A stretch of 17,253 bases of DNA from Woeseiaceae bacterium (GTDB taxonomy: Bacteria; Pseudomonadota; Gammaproteobacteria; Steroidobacterales; Woeseiaceae), in NCBI GenBank assembly GCA_013138675.1, contig WTCH01000184.1, forward strand, positions 1 to 17,253, given 5' to 3'. Below the pieces are notes generated by a model. The model was not told where the DNA came from. It searched no databases and was given only the letters and a program-made list of their open reading frames with translations. The position numbers and the translations under genes were made by a program. This document shows positions 1-8,160 of this stretch, one piece after another. Within the stretch, counting starts at the first letter, position 1. Each line of letters opens with the position of its first letter.

Positions 1-410
1 GTGGTGTTGCATTGATTCGTGCGGTTGCCGCGATTGCCAAGCTTACCGGGGACAATGATGACCAGAACGTCGGCATCGGCATTCTAAAGCGTGCGGTCGA
101 AGAGCCGCTGCGTCAGATCGTCCGCAATGCAGGTGGTGACGCAAGCGTAGTCCTGAACGCTGTTGCCGAAGGCAAGGGTAACTACGGTTACAACGCTGCG
201 ACCGGCGACTACGTGGACATGATCGCAGAAGGTATTCTGGATCCGACCCTGGTCACGCGTCACGCGCTGCAAAACGCTGCCTCCGTCTCGGGCCTTTTGC
301 TGACGACCGAAGCGATGGTCGCCGACAAGCCGCAGGACGACGCCGGTGCCCCGGCCATGCCGGACATGGGTGGCATGGGCGGCATGGGCGGTATGGGCGG
401 CATGATGTAA
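1..410 (+). CDS. groEL: Chaperonin GroEL, C-terminal part (5' end outside window)
   Basis: The reading frame is open from the first bases of the window (codon frame begins at base 3) to TAA at 408-410, giving about 135 residues. The sequence is the C-terminal equatorial domain of the 60-kDa chaperonin, which with GroES folds cytosolic proteins in an ATP-driven double ring. Visible hallmarks are the stretch containing DDQNVGIGILKRA, the EEPLRQIVRNAG segment, the GNYGYNAATGDY segment, and the flexible Gly-Gly-Met repeat tail ending in MGGMM. The gene is truncated only by the window edge. A REP element and an intrinsic terminator follow directly, so this is the end of a transcription unit, normally groES-groEL. 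Confidence 0.98.
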   Translation, partial: GVALIRAVAAIAKLTGDNDDQNVGIGILKRAVEEPLRQIVRNAGGDASVVLNAVAEGKGNYGYNAATGDYVDMIAEGILDPTLVTRHALQNAASVSGLLLTTEAMVADKPQDDAGAPAMPDMGGMGGMGGMGGMM

Positions 411-428
411 GCCATCGTCCAAAAATCT

Positions 429-451
429 GTAGGAGCGGCTTTAGCCGCGAC
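429..451 (+). repeat. REP-type palindrome, GCGGC class
   Basis: A GTAGGA head is followed by the stem GCGGC, loop TTTA and stem GCCGC, then GAC. It lies between the groEL stop and the terminator. The same head and stem design recurs at 3156-3212, and a second class (stem GGGCC) recurs at 6470, 9290, 9328 and 9877. The layout matches bacterial REP elements. Confidence 0.75.
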
Positions 452-458
452 ATGAAGA

Positions 459-483
459 AGCCCGGCGATGCCGGGCTTTTTTT
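459..483 (+). terminator. Intrinsic terminator after groEL
   Basis: An 8-bp perfect stem, AGCCCGGC (459-466) with GCCGGGCT (470-477), closes a 3-nt GAT loop and runs into seven T residues (477-483). It is a textbook Rho-independent terminator on the plus strand. Confidence 0.93.
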
Positions 484-515
484 GTTAGAGGGAGTCCAAA
501 TCGGTATTTCCGAAC

Positions 516-521
516 TATACT
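516..521 (+). promoter_or_regulatory. Candidate -10 box for the TonB-dependent receptor gene
   Basis: TATACT matches the sigma-70 -10 consensus at five of six positions and lies 43 bases upstream of the chosen ATG, just after the groEL terminator. No convincing -35 hexamer sits at the usual spacing, so the promoter may need an activator or may be misread. Confidence 0.35.
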
Positions 522-564
522 CAGTCTAACGCTCGTGGGCGTTCCACGATTTGAGGGGGAAATC

Positions 565-3156
565 ATGAACAAATCACTACGGTTCAGGCCGTCGGCTATC
601 TGTACGGCCGTTGCCATTACTTTGGCGCTAACCAGTCCAGCCGCTTTTTCTCAGGATACTGAAGAAGAGTTGCTCGAGGAGGTCATCACTACCGGTACAC
701 GCAAGGAAGGCTTGTCACCGACCGAAACGATGTCACCGGTCGACGTGCTGTCAGGAACATCCTTGAGCAACCAGGCAACCTTTGACATGACCGATGGCCT
801 CACCAAGGTTACGCCATCTTTGAATACTCAGCGCTTTCCGATCGCTGACGGCACGGCTTTCATCCGGCCGGTGACGCTCAGGCATCTCTCGCCTGACCAT
901 ACGCTGGTCCTGGTCAATGGCACTCGTCGTCACCGTTCACCGCTGGTCAATCTGCAGCTTTCGCCACTGGGTACCGTGAATACTGGCTCGCAAGCAGTCG
1001 ACTTTTCGGCCATTCCGGCACTGGCCGTTCAACGAGTTGAAATTCTGCGCGATGGCGCGTCGGCACAGTATGGCTCGGACGCCATCGCTGGTGTCGTCAA
1101 CGTCATACTCAAGGACTATAACGAAGGATTCACGGTCGCCGCACAGACCGGCGAGTACTTCGAGGGTGACGGCGCACGCACAAGCATCGCTGCCAATGGT
1201 GGATTCAGTCTCGGTAGCAGCGGCTTCATCAACGCCACTATTGAGTATTCAACGGCAGACCAGACGTCCCGCGGCATTCAGCGCTACGATTGCCAGGATG
1301 TTATTGACCAGGTCGGCGCCAGTGAAACGCCGTTCAACGGTCTTTGCCAGCGCTGGGGTGATCCCGATGTCGAAACGCTGAAGTTGTTTGTCAATCTTGG
1401 CGTGGACATCAACGATACAACCGAGTTCTTTGCCAACGTCAGCTATTCGGACAACGAGACGCGATCAGACTTCTTCTATCGCAACCCGGTCATCCTGGAT
1501 CCGGCGGCTTCGACGGCTGGCTCAGGTCGTTCGACATTGATCGTGGACGCCAACAGCGACTTCGTTCCTGATCCGGCGCCGCAGTCACTTGTTGACGCCA
1601 TTGTCGCGGGCGGCGGTGATCCGAACACGTACCTTACAGCCGACCCTGACCTGGTCACGAACCCGAGCGGTTTCGTATTGCTGAACCCGATCTACACGCA
1701 GTTTCCAGGCGGCTACAACCCGGACTTTGGCGCCGACATCAGCGACTACGCGGTCGTGGCCGGTGTTCGAGGCGAGATGGGTAGTGGAATGACCTGGGAC
1801 GTACGCGGTCGTATCGCGGAAAGCGAGGCAGTCTACATACTCGGTGAAACGATCAATCCGAGCCTTGGTTCCGGTTCGCCGACGGATTTCAAGCCCGGTG
1901 GACTGACGCAAGAAGAATCGGCCTTAACGGTCGACTTCGTCATGCCGATGGACAATATCAACCTCGCGTTTGGTGCGGAATTCAGGCAGGAAACGTACAA
2001 GATCAAAGCCGGGGATCCGGCGTCGATCGAGGCCGGGCCAACCACAGCGTTCTTTGGTGTTGGCTCCGACGGTTTTCAGGGGTTCCCGAACGAATCTGCT
2101 GGCAGCTTTGACAGTGACAGCATTGGCGCATACGTCGACCTTGAGATGGATGTCAGCGATCGATTCTCGCTTGGTGCTGCCGCTCGTTTCGAGGACTACG
2201 ACGAGTTTGGCAACACCTTCAACTGGAAGCTGTCCGGTCGCTTCGAGATATCTGACAGGGCTGCATTGCGCGCAACGGTAAGCACGGGTTTCCGCGCACC
2301 GACGCCAGGACAGGTCAACACGCTTAACGTGACGACATCGTCTGATTCCTCGGGCAACCTGATTCCTTTCGGGACGTATCCGGTCGACCATCCAATTGCG
2401 CTGGCTCTCGGGTCGACGCCGCTGGATCCGGAGGAGTCGACGAGCTTCACGATCGGTGCCGTATTCCAGCCGCTCGACAACCTCGCGATTACGCTCGACT
2501 ACTATGACATCCAGATCGAGGATCGCCTGACCATTCTTGAGAACGAGATCGGGCCGGTCGAAGTGGCGTTGCTGACAGCGGCCGGTATTCCAAATGCGGC
2601 ACTGCTGAATGGCAGCACGGCGAACTACTTCGTGAATGGTTTCGAGTCGAATATTCAGGGTGTCGATCTTGCGTTGACCGTTGATTTCGAAATCGGCGGT
2701 GGCGACCTCATTGTCGACCTGCGTCACAACTGGAATGAGCAGGAGGTAAAGAACGTCACGCCGAGCACGCTCAACGCGTCGACCGTGGCCGACCTGGAGA
2801 ACCAGGTGCCGAACAACCGCACCTTGCTGACCTTCAACTACCAGACAGGTGGCATGTTTGGTGGCTTCCTGCGTTTGAACAACTTTGGCGGCTGGGGCGA
2901 CTCCGGCGGGCAGATTGCGGCGCCGGATGCATCAGAATTCGTCAAGTACGGCGGCGAGATTCTGGTCGATCTTGAGGCCCAGTTCCGGTTCAACGATATG
3001 TTCTCAGTCGCCGTTGGTGGCGAGAATGTCTTTGATGTCGAGCCAGAGAATGATGGCCACTTCGTGGCTGGCTTGCTGGGCGTCAACACGGCACTGACAT
3101 CACCGTTCGGTAATAATGGTGGTTTCTGGTACGTGCGGCTTCAGGCTGACTTCTAG
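565..3156 (+). CDS. TonB-dependent outer-membrane receptor
   Basis: This 863-residue protein is a ligand-gated outer-membrane transporter energised by TonB-ExbB-ExbD. ATG 565 is chosen over an upstream in-frame GTG (535) because GAGGGGGA (553-560) is a good ribosome site and a signal peptide follows at once: basic residues, a hydrophobic core, and likely cleavage near residues 29/30 (AFS|Q). A TonB-box-like EEVITTG (38-44) precedes the plug domain (about 50-165), which has the typical VNGTRRHRS, ILRDGASAQYGSDAIAGVVNV features. The rest is a 22-strand-type barrel ending in the aromatic ADF. The long plug and extracellular loops resemble the large receptors abundant in Xanthomonadales, Caulobacter and marine gammaproteobacteria. 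The substrate cannot be told from sequence and no neighbouring transport genes help. The TAG stop shares its last base with a REP element. Confidence 0.95.
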   Translation: MNKSLRFRPSAICTAVAITLALTSPAAFSQDTEEELLEEVITTGTRKEGLSPTETMSPVDVLSGTSLSNQATFDMTDGLTKVTPSLNTQRFPIADGTAFIRPVTLRHLSPDHTLVLVNGTRRHRSPLVNLQLSPLGTVNTGSQAVDFSAIPALAVQRVEILRDGASAQYGSDAIAGVVNVILKDYNEGFTVAAQTGEYFEGDGARTSIAANGGFSLGSSGFINATIEYSTADQTSRGIQRYDCQDVIDQVGASETPFNGLCQRWGDPDVETLKLFVNLGVDINDTTEFFANVSYSDNETRSDFFYRNPVILDPAASTAGSGRSTLIVDANSDFVPDPAPQSLVDAIVAGGGDPNTYLTADPDLVTNPSGFVLLNPIYTQFPGGYNPDFGADISDYAVVAGVRGEMGSGMTWDVRGRIAESEAVYILGETINPSLGSGSPTDFKPGGLTQEESALTVDFVMPMDNINLAFGAEFRQETYKIKAGDPASIEAGPTTAFFGVGSDGFQGFPNESAGSFDSDSIGAYVDLEMDVSDRFSLGAAARFEDYDEFGNTFNWKLSGRFEISDRAALRATVSTGFRAPTPGQVNTLNVTTSSDSSGNLIPFGTYPVDHPIALALGSTPLDPEESTSFTIGAVFQPLDNLAITLDYYDIQIEDRLTILENEIGPVEVALLTAAGIPNAALLNGSTANYFVNGFESNIQGVDLALTVDFEIGGGDLIVDLRHNWNEQEVKNVTPSTLNASTVADLENQVPNNRTLLTFNYQTGGMFGGFLRLNNFGGWGDSGGQIAAPDASEFVKYGGEILVDLEAQFRFNDMFSVAVGGENVFDVEPENDGHFVAGLLGVNTALTSPFGNNGGFWYVRLQADF

Positions 3157-3212
3157 TAGGAGCGCTGCTGGCCAGCGCGACCGCCTGTCGCGGCGACTAG
3201 CGCCGCTCCTAC
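3156..3212. repeat. Inverted pair of REP elements (REPIN-like)
   Basis: The first unit, 3156-3180, starts GTAGGAGCGCTG and has stem GCGCTG (3162-3167) with CAGCGC (3173-3178). The second unit, 3187-3212, is in the opposite orientation, with stem GCGGCG (3190-3195) and CGCCGC (3201-3206), and ends GCTCCTAC. Two head-to-tail palindromes separated by 6 bases form a REPIN-like doublet. The first base is also the last base of the receptor's TAG stop. Confidence 0.75.
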
Positions 3213-3222
3213 AGGCGACAAG

Positions 3223-3248
3223 AGTCCGGCTTCGGCCGGGCTTTTTTT
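3223..3248 (+). terminator. Intrinsic terminator after the receptor gene
   Basis: The stem AGTCCGGC (3223-3230) pairs with GCCGGGCT (3235-3242), with one G-T wobble, over a TTCG tetraloop, followed by T residues at 3242-3248. Confidence 0.92.
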
Positions 3249-3327
3249 GTGGTTTCGCATCACGAGGATCAAGTCTGTATTTGTACCGATTCAGCAAACG
3301 GCAGAAGGTTGAAACAATTGCCTTGCA

Positions 3328-4995
3328 GTGAAATGGAACCGGAAGAAAAGTGGACTGAGTTATGCGCATGGAGGTGCTGGACCACCTCTTCTGGGCCTGA
3401 CTATGAGTGGCGTTCTCGACAACGCCGCTGAGAACTGGCCGGACCAGGATGCAGTGGTCGTGGCCGATCAGGGTGTGCGCTGGAGCTGGGAGGAGCTTCG
3501 TCAACGTGCCCGGAAACTGGCCGCCGGCCTGCTGGCGACCGGCCTCGAACCCGGTGATCGATTAGGAATGCTGGCGCCCAATCGCGCCGAATGGCTTTTG
3601 GCCCAGTTCGGCAGCGCTTACGCCGGTCTCATCCTCGTCAACATCAATCCCGCCTATCGGCTGTCCGAACTCGAATACGCACTCAACAAGGTCGGTTGCC
3701 GCGGCCTGATTACCGAAACCCGATTCAAGAGCAGCGATTACATCGAGATGATGCAGACGCTGTACCCCGATCGTGTGCCGGAGCTGCGAACGCTCATACA
3801 CCTGGGTGACGAAGACATACCCGACATGCTCCGCCTGGATCACGTCATGGAGCTTGCCGACGATAAGTCGCTGCAGACACTCGATGCCATCGCGCAACGG
3901 GCCGACTTCGATGCGCCGATAAACATTCAGTTCACGAGCGGCACCACCGGGGCACCAAAAGCGGCCACATTGACGCACCACAACATGATCAACAACGCTG
4001 CCATGTCAGCCGCAATACTCAAGTTCACCGAGAAAGACCGGCTGTGTATTCCGGTGCCGATGTACCACTGCTTTGCGATGGTGCTTGGGACCCTGTTGTG
4101 CGCAACGAGCGGAGCCACCGTGGTGTTCCCGGGCGCTGCGTTTGAAGCGAAGGCAACGATGCAGGCAATCGAAGACGAGGCCTGTACGGCACTGCACGGT
4201 GTGCCGACGATGTTCATCGCCATGCTCGACGACCCGGATTTCGAAAAATATGATCTGAGATCATTGCGAACCGGAATCATGGCGGGAGCGCCATGCCCGA
4301 TCGAACTCATGCGCCAGGTCATCGACGACATGCACATGAGTGAAATCACGATCGGCTACGGCATGACCGAGACGGGGCCGCTTTCGACGCAGACATCCCC
4401 GGATGACCCGATCGACCTGCGCGTCGGAACCGTTGGCCGGGTTTTGCCGCACACCGAGGTGAAAATCGTCGACGAGAATGATCAGATTGTCGCGTTAAGC
4501 GAGCCTGGCGAGCTGTGCGTGCGTGGCTACAACGTGATGCTCGGTTACTGGGGCGATGGCGATCAAGGCGAGTGGATGCACACCGGGGACATCGCGACGA
4601 TGGATGAAGACGCCTATGTGCGCATCGTCGGTCGCAGCAAGGACATGTTGATACGCGGTGGAGAGAACGTCTATCCGCGTGAAATCGAAGACTTTCTCTA
4701 CACCAATCCGAAAATTGACCAGGTCGAAGTCGTCGGCGTGCCGGACGAAAAATTCGGCGAGGAAATCGCCGCCTGCATAAAGCTGGCTGAGGGCGAACAG
4801 GCAACCGTAGACGAAATCCGCGATTTTTGTCGCGGTGAACTATCGCACTTCAAGATTCCTCGTTACGTTCTCTTCGTCGATGAATTCCCGATGACGGTCA
4901 CCGGCAAGGTACAGAAATTCATACTGCGCGAGCAAATAGCTAATGAACTCGAGCAAACCAGTAGAACATTACAACCCATGGGAGCAGTGAGATGA
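3328..4995 (+). CDS. Acyl-CoA synthetase, ACSF2/FadD-like AMP-binding enzyme
   Basis: This 555-residue ANL-superfamily enzyme is expected to activate a carboxylic acid, probably a medium or long fatty acid, to its acyl-CoA through an acyl-AMP intermediate in the cytosol. Visible motifs are the P-loop FTSGTTGAPK (202-211), GYGMTETGP (aromatic/TE core), the HTGD motif after GEWM, the hinge region GRSKDMLIRGGENVYPREIE, and the C-terminal catalytic lysine in TVTGKVQK (K527). PINIQFTSGTTG followed by TLTHHN is typical of the ACSF2-like branch. The start is uncertain: GTG 3328 is the only in-frame start that keeps the conserved N-terminal SYAHG segment (an in-frame TGA at 3310 closes the frame upstream), but it has no well-spaced ribosome site; ATG 3403 is the fallback. 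The stop overlaps the next ATG, so the two genes are probably translationally coupled. Confidence 0.93.
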   Translation: MKWNRKKSGLSYAHGGAGPPLLGLTMSGVLDNAAENWPDQDAVVVADQGVRWSWEELRQRARKLAAGLLATGLEPGDRLGMLAPNRAEWLLAQFGSAYAGLILVNINPAYRLSELEYALNKVGCRGLITETRFKSSDYIEMMQTLYPDRVPELRTLIHLGDEDIPDMLRLDHVMELADDKSLQTLDAIAQRADFDAPINIQFTSGTTGAPKAATLTHHNMINNAAMSAAILKFTEKDRLCIPVPMYHCFAMVLGTLLCATSGATVVFPGAAFEAKATMQAIEDEACTALHGVPTMFIAMLDDPDFEKYDLRSLRTGIMAGAPCPIELMRQVIDDMHMSEITIGYGMTETGPLSTQTSPDDPIDLRVGTVGRVLPHTEVKIVDENDQIVALSEPGELCVRGYNVMLGYWGDGDQGEWMHTGDIATMDEDAYVRIVGRSKDMLIRGGENVYPREIEDFLYTNPKIDQVEVVGVPDEKFGEEIAACIKLAEGEQATVDEIRDFCRGELSHFKIPRYVLFVDEFPMTVTGKVQKFILREQIANELEQTSRTLQPMGAVR

Positions 4996-6155
4996 CTACA
5001 TCCGCGTTTCGTTTCTGTGATGATCTTGGTCCCAAGAGCATCCTGCATATGTACGAGCCGGCGATCGGCCTCAAAGCGATAGCCGTCGTTGACAACACAG
5101 CGGCCGGCACCGCCATTGGCGGCGTGCGCATGGCTCCCGACGTATCCCTGGATGAGTGTTTCCGGTTGGCGCGCGGCATGACGCTCAAGAATGCCGCGGC
5201 AGGTCTCCCGCATGGCGGCGGCAAATCGGTCATCTTCGGTGATCCAACGATGGAGCCGTCCAGCAAGGAGCAGCTAATCCGCGCCTTTGCACGGGGCGTT
5301 AGGCAACTAACGGATTACATTCCCGGACCCGACATGGGCACCAACGAAGCTGCCATGGCGCTTGTCAGGGACGAGGGCGGACGGAGTATCGGGCTGCCGA
5401 AAGTCCTTGGTGGAATCCCGTTGGACGAAATAGGAGCAACCGCCTACGGCGTTGTTGCCAGTGCGGACGTTGCCAAAGACCAACTGGGCATCGACCTCAA
5501 AGGCGCGCGCATCGCAATGCAGGGGTTTGGCGCGGTTGGCAAGCATGCCGCCCGCTTCTTTGCAGAGCGTGGATCCATACTGGTTGCTGCGGCCGATTAC
5601 AGCGGAGCGGTGTACGATGCGGGCGGTCTCGATATCGAGGCCCTGACCAGCCACGTCGAAGCAGGGGGCCGCATCGCCGATTTCGAAGGCGGCGAGCGGC
5701 TGCAACGTGAAGCAATCATAAGTGTCGATTGCGACATCCTGGTTCCGGCGGCAAGGCCGGACGTCGTTCGTGCCGACAACCAGGCGACGGTCAAGGCAAA
5801 ACTCATCGTTCCTGGCGCCAACATCGGTATCACCGAACGGGCAGAAGCCATGCTGCACCGTCGCGGCGTGCTCTGCGTACCGGACTTCATCGCCAATGCC
5901 GGCGGCGTTATTTGCGGTGCTGTTGAGTTAGCCGGCGGTACCGAGGCACAGGTCTTCCCGATGATCGATGAGAAGATCCGTGGCAACACGGCCGAAGTAC
6001 TGGAGCGCATGAAGCACGAGCGAATCTTGCCGCGCGAGGCTGCCGTGGCAATGGCAAGGGAGCGGCTGGACGAAGCGATGAAGTACCGGCGTTTCAGTTC
6101 CGCATGGTCGGTTCAGGCCCCAAAGCCCGATGTCGAACTGCGCGCCGTTAGCTGA
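4992..6155 (+). CDS. Glu/Leu/Phe/Val-type amino acid dehydrogenase
   Basis: This 387-residue enzyme belongs to the ELFV dehydrogenase family, which oxidatively deaminates an amino acid to its 2-oxo acid with NAD(P)+. The substrate-binding lysine K66 (MTLKNAAAG), the catalytic lysine K78 in HGGGKSVI, the conserved aspartate D114 in GPDMGTNE, and the Rossmann motif GFGAVG (178-183) followed by VAAAD are all present. The length fits leucine/phenylalanine/valine dehydrogenases (about 350-390) better than hexameric glutamate dehydrogenases (about 450). The pocket residues do not let me name the substrate. ATG 4992 overlaps the synthetase stop (ATGA). The pairing suggests a catabolic unit for branched-chain or aromatic amino acids and their acids, an inference from context only. 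Confidence 0.92.
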   Translation: MTTSAFRFCDDLGPKSILHMYEPAIGLKAIAVVDNTAAGTAIGGVRMAPDVSLDECFRLARGMTLKNAAAGLPHGGGKSVIFGDPTMEPSSKEQLIRAFARGVRQLTDYIPGPDMGTNEAAMALVRDEGGRSIGLPKVLGGIPLDEIGATAYGVVASADVAKDQLGIDLKGARIAMQGFGAVGKHAARFFAERGSILVAAADYSGAVYDAGGLDIEALTSHVEAGGRIADFEGGERLQREAIISVDCDILVPAARPDVVRADNQATVKAKLIVPGANIGITERAEAMLHRRGVLCVPDFIANAGGVICGAVELAGGTEAQVFPMIDEKIRGNTAEVLERMKHERILPREAAVAMARERLDEAMKYRRFSSAWSVQAPKPDVELRAVS

Positions 6156-6168
6156 CACCATTTACCCA

Positions 6169-6453
6169 CAACAGCTGGGGAGATTTCAATCCGGGGTTTC
6201 CCCAATGTTGCTCGTGGACGGGGGGGAATATATCTAGTGGGCTGGCAGAAAACTGCCAGTGCTAGAACGGGAAGGAGGAGTTCTTCGAGGACTCCCCACC
6301 GCGCTGCTGGATGGAGACGTTCTATCGCCATCAGCTTGGTTACGGAGAGCTCCTGTGAAAATCCAGGCGGCGGCACGCCACACCGTTAAAGTCGCGTAAG
6401 GCGAGAAACGGGTGTGACAGAACCGGGGCGACTGCGAGCCGCCCCGGTTTTTT
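6169..6453 (+). ncRNA. Candidate structured RNA or structured 3' UTR with five hairpins and a terminator
   Basis: The 326-base gap between the dehydrogenase stop and the msrQ stop has no credible gene but is dense in inverted repeats. H1: 6169-6181 with 6199-6210 (CAACA..TGGGGA / TCCCCA..TGTTG). H2: 6234-6265, core TGGCAG-AAAA-CTGCCA. H3: 6277-6295, GGAGTTCT / AGGACTCC with a TCG loop. H4: 6306-6335, GCTG(G)ATGG / CCATCAGC. H5: 6379-6416, CACACC..GTT / AAC..GGTGTG with inner TCGC / GCGA. A strong terminator follows at 6421-6453. The T-tract puts the RNA on the plus strand, so it is either the 3' UTR of the dehydrogenase operon or an sRNA released from it. I recognise no known family. GGA motifs are frequent between and within hairpins, but a CsrA-binding role would be speculation. 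Confidence 0.45.
6421..6453 (+). terminator. Strong intrinsic terminator closing the dehydrogenase operon or RNA
   Basis: AACCGGGGCG (6421-6430) pairs perfectly with CGCCCCGGTT (6440-6449) over a 9-nt loop, and six T residues run 6448-6453. It lies between convergent units, and the A-rich left flank may also help stop msrQ transcripts. Confidence 0.93.
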
Positions 6454-6469
6454 ATTGGCTGTGTGAAAT

Positions 6470-6490
6470 GTAGGAGGGCCTTCAGGCCCG
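6470..6490 (+). repeat. REP-type palindrome, GGGCC class, overlapping the msrQ stop
   Basis: GTAGGA is followed by GGGCC, loop TTCA, then GGCCCG. On the minus strand it reads CGG GCC TGA in the msrQ frame, so the loop supplies that gene's stop codon. It is identical to the copy at 9290-9310. Confidence 0.78.
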
Positions 6491-7108
6491 AACGGGTTTG
6501 CGGTAGCGTGTCCAGACTCGATAACCCAGGAGCACCGCAAGAATAATCGCATAGATCCACGCATCGCTCGTGTCTTTCTTGACCTGCCACCAGTAGTGCC
6601 ACACGCCCAGCACGCCCACGGCGTAGACGCTGTAGTGCAGTTTGTCCCAGGCTTGTCGCATGCGCCGGCGCATGCCGTTGGTCGACGTCACGGCCATCAC
6701 CGTTAGCAACAGCAGTGCTGCAAAGCCGATCGTAATAAATGGTCGCTCAGTCAGATCTTCAAAAATGGCAGCCCATTGAAATGCCGGGTCAACTGCCAGC
6801 CCGCGATCGAGCAGTAGCCAGGTCAAAAAATGCATGAGGGCATAGAAAAACGTGAATAACCCCAGCATACGCCGGAAACGAGTCAGCCAGTTCCAGCCTG
6901 TAATCTGGCGCAGTGGCGTGACGGACAGTGTGATCATGATCAGGCGTATTGCCCAGTTGCCGAATCGGTCGAGAATGTCTTCGACTGGATTCGCACTGAG
7001 TTGGCCCGTAATTCCAAACGCATCACCTACAACGAGCGCGGCGGGTAACAAGCACAACAGGAAGACCAGCGGCTTGCCGACAAACCGGACTTTTTGCAGG
7101 GTATTCAC
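6482..7108 (-). CDS. msrQ: MsrQ, heme-binding membrane subunit of methionine sulfoxide reductase
   Basis: This 208-residue integral membrane protein belongs to the YedZ/MsrQ family of ferric-reductase-like b-type hemoproteins. It passes electrons from the cytosol or quinone pool to MsrP, which repairs oxidised methionines in periplasmic proteins. Several hydrophobic helices are evident, and the histidines expected as heme ligands are present at H93 (ALMHFLTW), H158 (KLHYSVY) and H171 (VWHYWW). The GTG start at 7108 lies 6 bases after the msrP stop, so the two form an operon. The last two residues (R-A) and the TGA stop come from a REP element. Confidence 0.94.
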   Translation of the reverse strand: MNTLQKVRFVGKPLVFLLCLLPAALVVGDAFGITGQLSANPVEDILDRFGNWAIRLIMITLSVTPLRQITGWNWLTRFRRMLGLFTFFYALMHFLTWLLLDRGLAVDPAFQWAAIFEDLTERPFITIGFAALLLLTVMAVTSTNGMRRRMRQAWDKLHYSVYAVGVLGVWHYWWQVKKDTSDAWIYAIILAVLLGYRVWTRYRKPVRA

Positions 7109-7114
7109 CTTCGA

Positions 7115-8074
7115 CTAGAAGTTCTTGCGCAGATCGAGGCCGTCGTAAAGGTGGGCGACCTGTTCGCCATAGCCATTGAACATCCGGGTCGGTTTCCTCG
7201 GCGCAAACAAACCGCCGCCAATCGCGCGCTCACTTGCCTGGCTCCAGCGCGGATGGTTAACCTCAGGATTAACGTTGGCATAGAAGCCATACTCGTTCGC
7301 TGCTGCGATATTCCAGCTGACCGGCGGTTTTTCCTCGGTAAAGCTGATGCGAACGATGCCCTTGATGCCCTTGAAACCATACTTCCAGGGAACGACGAGC
7401 CGTATTGGTGCGCCGTTCTGGTTCGGCAGCGTTTCTCCATAGACTCCAACAGCGAGAATAGCCAGCGGGTTGGTTGCCTCGGCGATGGTGAGGCCCTCTT
7501 TGTAGGGCCATTCAAGTACCCGGCGTCGCTGACCTGGCATGCGCACCGGGTCATTGAGCGTTTCAAAGGCGACGTATTTGGCGCTCGATGTCGGCTGGAA
7601 ATGCTTCACCACGTCGGCAAGCGATATCCCGACCCACGGAATAACCATCGACCACGCCTCGACACAGCGCATGCGGTAGATGCGCTCTTCGAGGTCGAAC
7701 GGTTTCATGAAGTCTTCGAAGTGAAACGTCCCGGTCTTTTCGGCATGACCGTCGACTGTGATCGACCAGGGTCGCGATTCAAACTGCCCTGCGTTGCGGT
7801 AAGGGTCTTCCTTGCCCGTACCGAATTCGTAGTAGTTGTTGTAGGTCGTGACGTCTTCGTAGCTGTTGGGCGCCTCTATCGTGCTGAAAGCGCTCTTGCT
7901 GACATCCGGCAGCTTTGCCCGCTCGCCCTCCGGAATGACCGCGCCGAACGCTGTGCCCGCGAGCACTGACGCCCCGGCAATACTGCCGGCGCGAATGAAA
8001 TCGCGCCGATTCAGGTAATTCTGCTCGCTTGTAATCTCAGACTGACGGATATCGGCAGGTTTGTTGATCAGCAT
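7115..8074 (-). CDS. msrP: MsrP, periplasmic molybdopterin methionine sulfoxide reductase
   Basis: This 319-residue protein is the catalytic subunit of the MsrPQ system (formerly YedY), reducing methionine sulfoxide in envelope proteins. A twin-arginine signal is clear: NRRDFIRAG (22-30) followed by a hydrophobic stretch, consistent with Tat export of a folded molybdopterin enzyme. The Mo-ligating cysteine is C137 in YRMRCVEAW, and the conserved PWVGISLADV and PWKYGFKGIK segments match the sulfite-oxidase fold. The ATG at 8074 is preceded by GAGGAA at good spacing. msrQ follows directly. An opposite-strand open frame of 291 codons over this gene is a shadow. Confidence 0.96.
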   Translation of the reverse strand: MLINKPADIRQSEITSEQNYLNRRDFIRAGSIAGASVLAGTAFGAVIPEGERAKLPDVSKSAFSTIEAPNSYEDVTTYNNYYEFGTGKEDPYRNAGQFESRPWSITVDGHAEKTGTFHFEDFMKPFDLEERIYRMRCVEAWSMVIPWVGISLADVVKHFQPTSSAKYVAFETLNDPVRMPGQRRRVLEWPYKEGLTIAEATNPLAILAVGVYGETLPNQNGAPIRLVVPWKYGFKGIKGIVRISFTEEKPPVSWNIAAANEYGFYANVNPEVNHPRWSQASERAIGGGLFAPRKPTRMFNGYGEQVAHLYDGLDLRKNF

Positions 8075-8160
8075 CGTGGTTCCTCGACGGGCGTCAGCTC
8101 ATATAGACCCGATCCAGGCCCTGAATATTGCACAAAATCCGGCCAACCGTAAGGACTGCT

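Noticed and set aside
1924..2727. 267-codon minus-strand open frame inside the TonB receptor gene
   Set aside because: It lies wholly within a clear barrel-coding region and has no family features.
6205..6237. Ten-codon open frame (ATG to TAG) that could be a leader peptide
   Set aside because: No ribosome site, no run of regulatory codons, and no downstream plus-strand gene.
6345..6395. Loose resemblance to a cobalamin riboswitch core (GTGAAAATCC followed by a GC-rich arm)
   Set aside because: No B12 box is present, the arms do not follow the family order, and no plus-strand gene lies downstream to be regulated.
7094..7969. 291-codon plus-strand open frame over msrP
   Set aside because: msrP is unambiguous, with a Tat signal and Mo-ligating cysteine; the opposite frame has no recognisable content and is a GC-rich shadow.
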